Source: Candidatus Pelagibacterales bacterium (GTDB lineage: Bacteria; Pseudomonadota; Alphaproteobacteria; TMED109). From it: a stretch of DNA of 58,883 nucleotides. Under the pieces are notes generated by a model. That model was given only the letters and a program-made list of their open reading frames with translations. It searched no databases and had not been told where the DNA came from. This document shows, one piece after another, positions 1-8,540 of the stretch. Each line of letters starts with the position of its first letter. Position 1 is the first letter of the stretch. The stretch covers positions 1 to 58,883 of the forward strand of contig PBIU01000009.1 in the NCBI GenBank assembly GCA_002720535.1, read 5' to 3'. A program made the translations under genes and the position numbers.

Positions 1-230
1 GTCACTGAACTTATTTTTCCATCATCCCAATATTCTAACCATTTCCCCTCTTTCATCCCTTTAATTATTTTTCCATTTTTCTTGCTTTTAATTTCACCTG
101 TAAATGGAATATTTGTATTTTTTTCATAATATAAATTATTTCTTAATTCTAAGTCATACCAACTAATATTTTTACTCCATGAAATTAATGGAAAAAAACA
201 AATAAATATAAAAATAATGTATTTTATCAT
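1..230 (-). CDS. Partial exported MORN/YwqK-like repeat protein
   Basis: Only the first 76 residues are inside the window. They begin with a hydrophobic signal-like segment (about residues 2-18). A later stretch reads FTGEIKSKKNG then GMKEGKWLEYWDDGK, the G-x-W-x-x-Y-W-x-x-G pattern of MORN-variant repeats found in the YwqK family. The ATG at 230 overlaps the stop codon of the upstream dioxygenase gene (TAATG), so the two are probably translationally coupled. The role is unknown; YwqK-type proteins have been labelled antitoxins, but nothing here supports that. The call is moderate because the gene runs off the window edge. Confidence 0.55.
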   Translation of the reverse strand, partial: MIKYIIFIFICFFPLISWSKNISWYDLELRNNLYYEKNTNIPFTGEIKSKKNGKIIKGMKEGKWLEYWDDGKISSV

Positions 231-1069
231 TAAATAGGTTTATCCCCCTTAAATGTTATTCTATGCATTAATCTTCTTTCACCATGATAATCATTAATAG
301 GATTATGCAAAGTACATCTATTATCCCATATTGCAATTGAACCTATCTCCCATTTAAATCTATATCTAAATTCAGGCTTAATTTGATGCTTAAATAAGGC
401 TTTTAAAATAGGAGCACTTTCCTTAATGCTCATTCCAATAAAATTTCTTGTATGTGCGATATTAATATACAAAGATTTCTTTTTGGTTTCAGGATGAATT
501 CTTACTACTGGATGAATAGCTTCTAACTCATCACTTTTAATTTCTGTTGAAGAATGCTTTCTTAAATCAGACCGTGTTTTTGTAGTTTCTTCCTTGCCAG
601 AAATATTAAGAGCCTTTTTATTGTCTAAAAATGCCTTCATTTCATCAGAAAGACTCTCATACGCAATATATTGATTGGAAAACTCTGTATCTCCGCCCAT
701 TTTAGGAACCTCTAAGGCATAAAGCATGGTTCCTTTTGGAGGTTCATTTAAGTATGAAGTATCGCTATGCCAGATTCCTCCAAAGTTATTAACATCAGTT
801 TCTTTTTTTAAAATTGGAGTAATCTCAGGAATATTTTTTAAACCTTTTACAAATGGATATTTAATAGGTTTTCCAATATTTTTTGCAAAAGATAAGTATT
901 CTTTTTCTGTTAAGTTTTGATTCTTAAAAAATATTACTTGGTATTTTAAAAATGCATTATAAATTTCCTGAATGATATCTTTACTTAATTCTTCATTAAG
1001 CTTAACACCCTCAATTATAGCGCCTATTGTATTTGATACTTTTGAAATTTTAATATTATGACTATTCAT
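230..1069 (-). CDS. TauD/TfdA-family Fe(II)/2-oxoglutarate dioxygenase
   Basis: A 279-residue member of the taurine dioxygenase family, cytosolic enzymes that couple 2-oxoglutarate decarboxylation to hydroxylation of a substrate, often releasing sulfite from sulfonates. The iron triad is visible as H101-x-D103 in WHSDTS and H255 in CTLHNP. The 2-oxoglutarate-binding arginine is R266 or R270 in RRLMHR. Length is normal for the family. It is the first gene of a pair with the partial MORN-type gene and lies just downstream of phzF. The substrate cannot be read from the sequence: taurine, other sulfonates and carboxylates are all used by relatives. A second, divergent paralogue sits at 48318. Confidence 0.88.
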   Translation of the reverse strand: MNSHNIKISKVSNTIGAIIEGVKLNEELSKDIIQEIYNAFLKYQVIFFKNQNLTEKEYLSFAKNIGKPIKYPFVKGLKNIPEITPILKKETDVNNFGGIWHSDTSYLNEPPKGTMLYALEVPKMGGDTEFSNQYIAYESLSDEMKAFLDNKKALNISGKEETTKTRSDLRKHSSTEIKSDELEAIHPVVRIHPETKKKSLYINIAHTRNFIGMSIKESAPILKALFKHQIKPEFRYRFKWEIGSIAIWDNRCTLHNPINDYHGERRLMHRITFKGDKPI

Positions 1070-1090
1070 TATTTTATGCTCTATTAGTAT

Positions 1091-1888
1091 TTATACATTA
1101 TCTAATAATATCTCCCCTTGCATATAAGTAATCGCCTCACCTCCCATATTTACTCTATCATTTAAATATGAACAGTATATTACTCCTCCTCTTTTTGATA
1201 ATTGTATCGCGAGCATATCTTTTTTATTTAAACGTTTAGACCAATAAGGAATAAGTGTACAATGTGCTCCACCTGTAACCGGATCTTCTGGTATTCCTAA
1301 TTTAGGACCGAAAAATCGTGATACAAAATCAACATTTTGTCCTGGTGCAGTAACAATTATTCCATTGTAAGATAATTTTTCTAAAGCATTTAGATTTGGC
1401 TCAATCTTAACAATTTCTTCTTCATTATTAAAAACTGCTAATCCATAATTACTATTAAGAAATAAAGTTGGTCTAAAACCAAAAATATCAGATAATTCAT
1501 CCAAATTTTGATCAATAATTTTAGGATCATATGCAGGAAAATTCATAGTTAATTTATTATCTCTTCTAGTTACGTTCAATACATCACCTGATTTAATATT
1601 AAATACTATATTATCAGATTGATAATCCATTTCAGTGTATATAATATGTGCAGTTGCAAGTGTTGCATGCCCACATAAATCGATCTCAACTTTAGGTGTA
1701 AACCACCTAAGAAAAAATTTATCTTTATCTTTTATAAAAAAAGCAGTCTCTGACAAATTATTTTCAAGAGCTATTGATTGCATAACTGCATCAGGCAACC
1801 AATCATCTAAAGGGCATACTGCTGCAGGATTACCAGAAAATAATTTATTAGTAAATGCATCTACTTTATATATTTTTATATTTTTCAT
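1091..1888 (-). CDS. PhzF-family isomerase/epimerase
   Basis: A 265-residue PhzF-fold protein. The N-terminus has YKVDAFTNKLFSGNPAAVC and the active-site region ENNLSETAF, where E47 matches the catalytic glutamate of PhzF. The second half carries the matching FGPKLGIPEDPVTGGAHC motif of the pseudo-twofold repeat. Members act as isomerases or epimerases on small molecules in the cytosol; only a few make phenazines, and there are no phenazine genes here. It is transcribed in the same direction as the downstream taurine-type dioxygenase with a 21-nt gap. It may be a general metabolite isomerase. Confidence 0.85.
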   Translation of the reverse strand: MKNIKIYKVDAFTNKLFSGNPAAVCPLDDWLPDAVMQSIALENNLSETAFFIKDKDKFFLRWFTPKVEIDLCGHATLATAHIIYTEMDYQSDNIVFNIKSGDVLNVTRRDNKLTMNFPAYDPKIIDQNLDELSDIFGFRPTLFLNSNYGLAVFNNEEEIVKIEPNLNALEKLSYNGIIVTAPGQNVDFVSRFFGPKLGIPEDPVTGGAHCTLIPYWSKRLNKKDMLAIQLSKRGGVIYCSYLNDRVNMGGEAITYMQGEILLDNV

Positions 1889-1969
1889 TATTATATAATA
1901 ATATAAATAATCTAATTTTAGTACTAATTTTTTTATGACTATAAATCTAATTTTTGATATTCTAATAAA

Positions 1970-2803
1970 ATGAAAAATTTATTTATAATAACTTTAGTAA
2001 TGACTGCGTTTGCTGCCAACTCAATAATAACTAGATTAGCATTATCTTCAAATTTAATTGGCCCTTCTAACTTTGCATTATTAAGAGCAGGGTCAGCTGC
2101 ATTAATATTAGTCTTATTAGTTATATTTATTCATAAAAAAATTCCTAAATTTAAAATTAACTCAATTGTTAGTGCATTAGCATTAGTAGGTTATCTAGTA
2201 GGTTTTAGTTTTGCATATTTAACAATTAATACTGGCGTTGGTGCTTTAATATTATTTGGAGGCAGTATGATAGTAATGTTTACTGGAGCGTTATTAATAA
2301 AGGAACATATTTCTATACTCCGTTTTATCGGAGTATTTTTATCTTTGATAGGCCTATATATTCTTACGGATCCACGATTTGGTGACAATAGTTTATTTGG
2401 AATAATTTTGATGTTTTTAGCAGCATTTAGTTGGGGTATTTATTCTATTTTAGGGCACGGACAAAATAACCCATTATCAAATACAGCCATTAATTTTGTC
2501 CTAGCATTATTATTAATAATACCTATTGCTTTATTCATACCTGATCAAACCAATACTAGTCCATATGGCATTCTTTTAGCTATCATCTCAGGTTCTATAA
2601 CTTCAGGACTAGGATACACATTATGGTATTGGATCTTACCTAAAATAAACATTACATCGGCATCTATTGCTCAATTAAGTGTACCATTGATAGCAGCACT
2701 TGGAGGTTATTTATTTATTTCTGAGATATTAAATTGGCAATTTTATATTGCATCTTTTCTTATTTTAGGAGGTATAGGATTACCTTATTTTTTTAAAAAA
2801 TAA
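1970..2803 (+). CDS. EamA/DMT-family transporter
   Basis: A 277-residue, almost entirely hydrophobic protein with about ten predicted membrane helices in two repeats of five, the layout of drug/metabolite transporters of the EamA type. It starts MKNLFIITLVMTAFAANSII. The second repeat begins near GIILMFLAAFSWGIYSIL, whose SWG motif is typical of EamA domains. It faces away from phzF, with an 81-nt intergenic gap. Substrate is unknown; relatives export amino acids, nucleotides or cofactor precursors. Confidence 0.85.
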   Translation: MKNLFIITLVMTAFAANSIITRLALSSNLIGPSNFALLRAGSAALILVLLVIFIHKKIPKFKINSIVSALALVGYLVGFSFAYLTINTGVGALILFGGSMIVMFTGALLIKEHISILRFIGVFLSLIGLYILTDPRFGDNSLFGIILMFLAAFSWGIYSILGHGQNNPLSNTAINFVLALLLIIPIALFIPDQTNTSPYGILLAIISGSITSGLGYTLWYWILPKINITSASIAQLSVPLIAALGGYLFISEILNWQFYIASFLILGGIGLPYFFKK

Positions 2804-2896
2804 GGTACTTGATAATATAATAATTTTAATAATAAAACTTTCTTTTTTTTTTACTTTTGTTTAGATAAATTTAAATATAATATTGTTTTTTATATA

Positions 2897-3346
2897 ATGA
2901 TAAAAATCTATGTTGATGCTGATGCATGTCCAGTTAAGAACGAAGTAGAGCGAGTTGCAACACGCCACAATCTTGAAACTTATATGGTATGTGACGGAGG
3001 AATACGCCCTTCACTAAATCCACTAATACAACTTGTGGTTGTAAACCAGGGAGCTGACGCAGCCGATGACTGGATTGCAGACAATATTGAAAAATCGGAT
3101 ATTTGCGTAACCAATGATATTCCCCTTGCGGGACGTTGCCTTAAAAAGGGTGCATTCGCCCTCAAACCTAATGGAAAAAGCTTTACCGACGATAATATAG
3201 GTTTAGCACTTGCTACACGAGGAATAATGGAAAAGATACGCGAAAGTGGTGAAATTACTGGTGGTCCTCCACCTTTTAGTAAAGCAGATAGATCCAAATT
3301 CTTAGACCAGATGGAAATGATTGTTATAAAGGCAAAGAAATCTTAG
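2897..3346 (+). CDS. YaiI/YqxD family protein (UPF0178/DUF188)
   Basis: A 149-residue protein matching the UPF0178 family: an N-terminal IYVDADACPVKNEV motif, a middle DDWIADNI, and VTNDIPLAGRCL followed by ALATRGIMEKIRE. The family resembles PIN/NYN-type nucleases, but its biochemical role is not established. Codon choice is visibly richer in G and C (GCC, CGC, CCC, TGC) than in flanking genes, which suggests recent acquisition or strong conservation. It stands alone, with T-rich DNA upstream and a short imperfect hairpin after the stop codon. Confidence 0.85.
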   Translation: MIKIYVDADACPVKNEVERVATRHNLETYMVCDGGIRPSLNPLIQLVVVNQGADAADDWIADNIEKSDICVTNDIPLAGRCLKKGAFALKPNGKSFTDDNIGLALATRGIMEKIRESGEITGGPPPFSKADRSKFLDQMEMIVIKAKKS

Positions 3347-3402
3347 TACAAAAAAAACTATTCGTCTGTAATAGAGTAGTTCTAAAGTAATATTAATTTA
3401 TA

Positions 3403-3870
3403 CTAATTTTTTTCTCTATGAATATCATCTATCCAATATTTGTTATTATGCTCATCTGCCTCTGGAATATCTAAATTTACTACTACTGGATCTTGTCCAC
3501 TTCTAAATAATACACATTTAAGTATTTCATTATTAGAAGCATTTATTTCTTGATGCGGAACAAATGGAGGTACAAATATAAAATCACCTTGGTTAGCATA
3601 TTGTTCAAATTCTAATTTTTCCCCCCATCTCATTTTTGCTTTTCCAGATAAAACATATATTACACTTTCTAGTTCTCCATGATGATGCGCGCCTGTTTTG
3701 GCGCTAGGTTCTATGTTGACTGTTCCCGCCCAAATTTTTTCGGCTCCTACATTACTTTTAGCTATAGCAGCAAACCTCTTCATACCTTTAGTTTGGGGTG
3801 TATTATCATCCAAATCATTTTCTGAAACAATTTTAATACCGTTAAACTCCCATTTATTTTTATTATTCAA
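3403..3870 (-). CDS. Cupin-domain protein
   Basis: A 155-residue single-cupin protein. The first cupin motif is GAHHHGELESVIYVLSG (three consecutive histidines plus a glutamate as likely metal ligands). The second is GDFIFVPPFVPHQE, with the distal histidine. Such small cupins act as metal-dependent dioxygenases, isomerases or sugar-binding proteins in the cytosol. It is followed upstream on the same strand by the thiazoline-hydrolase-like gene with a 32-nt gap, so the two may form one transcript. The substrate cannot be assigned. Confidence 0.8.
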   Translation of the reverse strand: MNNKNKWEFNGIKIVSENDLDDNTPQTKGMKRFAAIAKSNVGAEKIWAGTVNIEPSAKTGAHHHGELESVIYVLSGKAKMRWGEKLEFEQYANQGDFIFVPPFVPHQEINASNNEILKCVLFRSGQDPVVVNLDIPEADEHNNKYWIDDIHREKN

Positions 3871-3902
3871 TTTATTTCCCCATTTTTAGTCAATTATCAA
3901 TT

Positions 3903-4403
3903 TTAAATTTCTTTTTCTTTTTTAAAATTGTACCTGAAAGTACAACATTTACTTCCACTCATAATAGTCTTCTTTCTATCCAGAGTTGCCTTTGGGTTAA
4001 ATCCCTTAATCAGAGAAGCATCTCGATTACATGAAAGCACAGCACCTAAATCAGAAATTCCAAGTGCAGAATACATCTCAGCATATTTACACCTAGTAAC
4101 ATTAAAACTCAATTTTAAATCTGATTTCTCTAATATATCTATTTCTAATGCGTCATCTTTTGTCCAAAACTTCAACGTATCAAGAAAAGCATCAATATTA
4201 TTTCCATATTCTTTAGACAATTCCTCACCTTGTGTCTTTGCTATCTCCTTAATAGTTTTCTCAAGAATATATAGAATTTTTTCTTTACCAAACTCTTCAT
4301 ACAAAGCTTTTAAAAATGGAATAAGAATGCGCACTTCCGTTTCTCTACGCATTAAAACGCCAATTTTTTTCGTAAGGTCATCTTTTAAATGATTTTTATT
4401 CAT
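3903..4403 (-). CDS. L-2-amino-thiazoline-4-carboxylate hydrolase-like protein
   Basis: A 166-residue protein resembling the ATC hydrolase family. The recognisable features are FNVTRCKYAEMYSALG, LGAVLSCNRD, and a C-terminal IMSGSKCCTFRY segment. These are the conserved cysteine-bearing motifs I recall for the family, which opens the thiazoline ring in L-cysteine formation. Many genome members have no proven activity, so a role in sulfur-compound turnover is inference. It lies upstream of the cupin gene on the same strand, and glmS is behind it. Confidence 0.7.
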   Translation of the reverse strand: MNKNHLKDDLTKKIGVLMRRETEVRILIPFLKALYEEFGKEKILYILEKTIKEIAKTQGEELSKEYGNNIDAFLDTLKFWTKDDALEIDILEKSDLKLSFNVTRCKYAEMYSALGISDLGAVLSCNRDASLIKGFNPKATLDRKKTIMSGSKCCTFRYNFKKEKEI

Positions 4404-4481
4404 AATATTAACACTAAGATAAATTTAGCAATTTTAGTAGAGATTTTTATATTTTAAGAAATTTCTTAAGGCCAAAGGAAA

Positions 4482-6305
4482 CTATTCCACCGTTACACTT
4501 TTAGCAAGATTGCGAGGTTGATCTACGTCAGTACCTTTAGCAACTGCAGTATGATATGCTAACATTTGTACAGGTATAGAATATAAAATTGGCAAAATAA
4601 ATGTATTACTATTAGGGATCTCCAAAGTTATATGCGCCGTTTTAGAGAGTTTATTAATACCTTCCTTGTCTGAAATTAATATTATCTTTGCTCCTCTAGC
4701 TGAAACTTCTTCTATATTAGAAGCTGTTTTAGAAAATAAATCATCAGAAGGTGCTAAGGCTACTACTGGAACACCTTCATCTACAAGAGCAATAGGACCG
4801 TGTTTTAATTCTCCAGCTGCATAAGCTTCAGCATGAATATAACTAATTTCTTTTAGCTTTAAAGCTCCTTCCAAAGCAATTGGAAATGAGATACCTCTTC
4901 CAACGTATAGGACATCTTTTACATTTTTTAATTGTTGAGCAATTTTATTTAAAGACTTATCTATTGCTAAAACTTCAGCAGTTAAAGCAGGTAACTCTAT
5001 TAAGTCTTCAACCAACTGAATAATAGATTCTTTTGGCATTGTTTTTCTTTCATCAGAAGCAAACAATACTAGGCAAGCTAAAGTTGCTAACTGGGTAGTG
5101 AAAGCCTTAGTGGATGCTACGCCTATTTCTGGTCCAGCTAAAGTCAATACCGAAGCATCGGCAATCCTTGATATTGAACTTTCCATAACATTAATTATTG
5201 CTAGTGTTTTAATATTTCTCTTTTTAGCATTATTTAAAGCAGCCAATGTATCAGCTGTCTCACCTGATTGGGAAATAACTATTACTGCTTCATTGTCTAC
5301 ATGAGCATGGGACCTATATCTATATTCTGATGCTATATCTACTTCAGTAGGTATATTAGCATATTTTTCAAACCAATTTTTAGCAACCATTGCTGCATAA
5401 GATGAAGTTCCGCATGCAATTATAGATAACTTCTGAATTGCTTTAAAATCAAAGTTCATTTCAGGAAAAACTATATTCCTATCATGAGGATCAATGAAGC
5501 TTTTTAAAGTCTCTCCAATAACAGTAGGCTGCTCATGAATTTCTTTAAGCATATAGTGCTTAAATCCTCCCTTTTCTACAGATTTTCCGGACATAAGTGT
5601 CTTAGTTTCTTCTCTTGATATACAATTCATATTTTCATCATAAATTTTTATTTCATCAGAGCGAATTACGGCCATATCTTTATTTTCTAAATATACGATT
5701 CTATCTGTAAGAGGAGCTAAAGCTACAGCATCCGAACCAAGATACATTTCATCCTTTCCATAACCTATCGCTAATGGACTATCTTGTCTTGCGGCTATCA
5801 AGATATCTTCTTTACCTGCTAATAATATTCCTAATGCAAAGGCACCATCTAATCTTTTTATTGACTCTCTAACAGCTGAAATATTATCCATTCCATTTTG
5901 GATATAATTTGAAATTAAATGAACAATTACTTCACTATCAGTCTCTGTATAAAATTTATGCCCTTTTGTAATTAATTCTTCACGTATTTCTATATAATTT
6001 TCTATAATTCCATTATGAACTATTGCAACTTTATCATTTGCATGAGGGTGTGCATTATTTTCATTCGGCGCACCATGCGTAGCCCATCTAGTATGAGCAA
6101 TACCTGTTGAACCAGACAATGGATTCTCTTTTAATAATTTAGTTAAATTAGAAATTTTACCACTAGCTCTTCTTTTATCTATTTTATTATCAACTAAAGT
6201 AGCTATTCCTGCGGAATCATAACCTCTATATTCTAATCTTCTCAGGCCTTCTAATAAAAGACCTTCTGCTTTATTTTTTCCTACTACACCAATAATTCCG
6301 CACAT
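4482..6305 (-). CDS. glmS: Glutamine-fructose-6-phosphate aminotransferase (isomerizing)
   Basis: A 607-residue full-length GlmS, which makes glucosamine-6-phosphate from fructose-6-phosphate and glutamine, the entry step to UDP-GlcNAc for peptidoglycan and lipid A. The N-terminal class-II amidotransferase domain starts MCGIIGVVG with C2 as nucleophile and contains HTRWATHG. Two SIS sugar-binding domains follow (ACGTSSYAA; SQSGETADT; VGRGISFP), and the protein ends in the typical LAKSVTVE. It lies 27 nt downstream of glmU in the same direction, so the pair is an operon. No glmS ribozyme-type leader is evident, as expected outside Gram-positives. Confidence 0.98.
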   Translation of the reverse strand: MCGIIGVVGKNKAEGLLLEGLRRLEYRGYDSAGIATLVDNKIDKRRASGKISNLTKLLKENPLSGSTGIAHTRWATHGAPNENNAHPHANDKVAIVHNGIIENYIEIREELITKGHKFYTETDSEVIVHLISNYIQNGMDNISAVRESIKRLDGAFALGILLAGKEDILIAARQDSPLAIGYGKDEMYLGSDAVALAPLTDRIVYLENKDMAVIRSDEIKIYDENMNCISREETKTLMSGKSVEKGGFKHYMLKEIHEQPTVIGETLKSFIDPHDRNIVFPEMNFDFKAIQKLSIIACGTSSYAAMVAKNWFEKYANIPTEVDIASEYRYRSHAHVDNEAVIVISQSGETADTLAALNNAKKRNIKTLAIINVMESSISRIADASVLTLAGPEIGVASTKAFTTQLATLACLVLFASDERKTMPKESIIQLVEDLIELPALTAEVLAIDKSLNKIAQQLKNVKDVLYVGRGISFPIALEGALKLKEISYIHAEAYAAGELKHGPIALVDEGVPVVALAPSDDLFSKTASNIEEVSARGAKIILISDKEGINKLSKTAHITLEIPNSNTFILPILYSIPVQMLAYHTAVAKGTDVDQPRNLAKSVTVE

Positions 6306-6332
6306 AAGTAAAAGCTGTCCTTAAATTAATTA

Positions 6333-7661
6333 TTATTTCTTATTTCTTTTTTTTATTGTTACTTGTTTATTTCTTTCAACAGCTAACATATTATTTGGAA
6401 TATCTTTAGTAATTACACTGCCAGCGCCAATCAATGCGTTAGAGCCTACTTTAATAGGAGCTACAAGTGAAACATTTGAACCAATAAATGATTTTTTTCC
6501 TATTGTTGTTTTATTTTTATTAACCCCATCATAATTACAGGTAATTACACCAGCACCAATATTTACTTTCTCTCCAATATCAGAATCACCCACATAGGAT
6601 AAATGATTAACTTTAGCACCTTTATTAATTTTTGATTTTTTAACTTCTACAAAATTGCCTATCTTTGCAGATTCTTCTAAAACTGTTCCTGGTCTTAAAC
6701 GTGCAAATGGACCAATAGTACAATGTTTTTTTACTGTAACCCCTTCTAAATGACAAAAAGCTTCTATCTTTACCCCTTCTCCAATTTTTACTCCTGGTCC
6801 AAAAACTACATTAGGTCCAATTTCAACATCTCTAGCTAATTTTGTATCTTTAGAGAAAAAAACTGTTTCAGGCGCAATTAAAGTAACTCCCTTTTCCATT
6901 GCTTTTTTTCTTAAAATATTTTGCATTTCTTTTTCTGCCATAGCTAACCCTTCTCTATTATTAACTCCAAGGCTATCAATTTCATCGTTATAAGTAATAC
7001 CTATTTCTATATTATCTTTATTAGCAAGATAAATAATATCTGTTAAATACATTTCTCTCTTTTTTGTGTTAAATTTTACTTTTGATAAAAGAGAAAATAA
7101 TAATTTTGACTCAGATACATACATTCCTGAATTGCATAAATCTATTTTCTTTTGCGATGCACTAGCATTTTGTTCTTCTATAATAGAAGAAACTTGTTTA
7201 GAAGAATTTAATACTATTCTTCCATAACCGAAAGGTTTTAAAGATTTAAATCCTGATAAGCCTAGTCTAAAACTAGCACCTAATGTTGTTAAATTTAATA
7301 ATAATTTTGAAGAAATAAGAGGAGTGTCCCCACATAAAATTATTATTTTATTTTTATAATTTCTAAATATTTTTTTTGCTGAAAGAACTGCATCAGCGGT
7401 TCCTGCTTGTTCATGCTGAATAACAATTTTTATACCTTTAAAGATTTCTTCAATAAATGATTTAATATCCTGAGAATCTCTACCTAAGACAACAACAATT
7501 TTATCAATTAATATCTTTTTTTTAATACTAAGTATTTTATTGATTATAAGAGAAATAATTGGTTCACCAGCTACTTTATGAAGAACTTTTGAGTTGCTAC
7601 TCTTCATACGAGTGCCTTTACCTGCGGCTAGTATTATAAATGAAAATGTTTCTTTTTGCAT
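6333..7661 (-). CDS. glmU: Bifunctional UDP-GlcNAc pyrophosphorylase / glucosamine-1-phosphate acetyltransferase
   Basis: A 442-residue GlmU, cytosolic, supplying UDP-N-acetylglucosamine. The N-terminal nucleotidyltransferase domain has LAAGKGTRM and LCGDTPL. The C-terminal left-handed beta-helix acetyltransferase has hexapeptide repeats, RPGTVLEESAKIGNFVEVKKS, and NYDGVNKNKT with its catalytic-region residues. It is slightly shorter than the roughly 456 residues of E. coli, mainly at the C-terminus. It is transcribed ahead of glmS, and gph is divergent from it with a 69-nt gap. The gph/glmU/glmS neighbourhood is common in Alphaproteobacteria. Confidence 0.98.
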   Translation of the reverse strand: MQKETFSFIILAAGKGTRMKSSNSKVLHKVAGEPIISLIINKILSIKKKILIDKIVVVLGRDSQDIKSFIEEIFKGIKIVIQHEQAGTADAVLSAKKIFRNYKNKIIILCGDTPLISSKLLLNLTTLGASFRLGLSGFKSLKPFGYGRIVLNSSKQVSSIIEEQNASASQKKIDLCNSGMYVSESKLLFSLLSKVKFNTKKREMYLTDIIYLANKDNIEIGITYNDEIDSLGVNNREGLAMAEKEMQNILRKKAMEKGVTLIAPETVFFSKDTKLARDVEIGPNVVFGPGVKIGEGVKIEAFCHLEGVTVKKHCTIGPFARLRPGTVLEESAKIGNFVEVKKSKINKGAKVNHLSYVGDSDIGEKVNIGAGVITCNYDGVNKNKTTIGKKSFIGSNVSLVAPIKVGSNALIGAGSVITKDIPNNMLAVERNKQVTIKKRNKK

Positions 7662-7730
7662 AAATATTCCACTTAATATAAATAATAATCTAGAAGTTAG
7701 ACCAAATATAATAATTTATAAAGGAAAGTT

Positions 7731-8405
7731 ATGATTTATAAAAAAGAAATAATTGTATTTGATCTAGATGGAACTTTAATAAATAGTGCGCCCGACTTAT
7801 GTTTTGCTCTTAATGAAACTCTAAAAGAAATAAATATTCCAGTAATTACTCTTCAAGAAGTAATGGGTTATTTAGGTGATGGAGCATTGGAACTAATAAA
7901 AAGAGGAATATCTAAATACGAAGATGTAGATAATTATGACCTTGAGGAGTTGAGGTTAAGATTTTTAGAAATTTATGACAGTTGCTTGTTATATGAAACT
8001 GATTTTTATGAAAATGTGTTAGATTCTTTAGAAAAATTAAAACAAATGAATTTTACATTAGCTATTTGTTCCAATAAACCTGAATTATTGACAAAAAGAA
8101 TAATTAAAGGTCTAAATGCTACAGATTATTTTAAGACTATAACAGGTGGAGACACCTTTAATTATAGAAAACCTGATTCAAGACACCTAGAAAAAACCAT
8201 TTTACAATCAGGAAAAAAAATAGAACAAGCTATTATGATAGGTGATAGTGAAAATGATATTCTATGTGCAAATGCACTAAATATGCCAAGCATAGTCGTA
8301 AGTTTTGGTTATAGCAAAATTCCCGTTAAGGATTTAAATGCTACCAAAATAATGAGTAATTACAAAAACTTAATAAATCATATCCAGGAAATAAATAATA
8401 TTTAA
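7731..8405 (+). CDS. gph: Phosphoglycolate phosphatase-type HAD hydrolase
   Basis: A 224-residue HAD-superfamily phosphatase with motif I FDLDGTLINSAPDL (the two aspartates being nucleophile and acid/base), motif II CSNKP, a conserved lysine in YRKPDSR, and motif IV MIGDSENDI. Phosphoglycolate phosphatase removes 2-phosphoglycolate produced by DNA repair or oxygenase side reactions. The gene is divergent from glmU and has a good Shine-Dalgarno sequence (aaaggaaag) just before its ATG. The position next to glmU supports gph over other HAD enzymes, but substrate specificity in this family is hard to read. Confidence 0.85.
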   Translation: MIYKKEIIVFDLDGTLINSAPDLCFALNETLKEINIPVITLQEVMGYLGDGALELIKRGISKYEDVDNYDLEELRLRFLEIYDSCLLYETDFYENVLDSLEKLKQMNFTLAICSNKPELLTKRIIKGLNATDYFKTITGGDTFNYRKPDSRHLEKTILQSGKKIEQAIMIGDSENDILCANALNMPSIVVSFGYSKIPVKDLNATKIMSNYKNLINHIQEINNI

Positions 8406-8411
8406 AAAAAA

Positions 8412-8440
8412 ACCCAAAGTTAGAAAATCCAACTTTGGGT
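8412..8440 (-). terminator. Intrinsic terminator of htpG
   Basis: A perfect 10-bp inverted repeat, acccaaagtt with aactttgggt, separated by 9 nt. Read on the minus strand it is followed by a run of T (the A-rich run at 8403-8411), placing a canonical Rho-independent terminator about 100 nt after the htpG stop codon. On the plus strand no U-run follows, so it does not clearly serve gph. Confidence 0.85.
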
Positions 8441-8540
8441 CCGTTGTTCATTTATTATTATTCCTGGGAGGAAACAAAAATTAAACAAACAACTATTCGT
8501 TTTAGTTATAATTTTTAATAATAGCAAGCATAAATTATTG

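Noticed and set aside
3346..3385. Intrinsic terminator of the YaiI gene
   Set aside because: The stem (aactattc/gagtagtt) contains a mismatch or wobble and lacks a U-run.
4482..6332. glmS ribozyme-type leader
   Set aside because: Only 27 nt separate glmU and glmS and no such fold fits; the class is not expected here.
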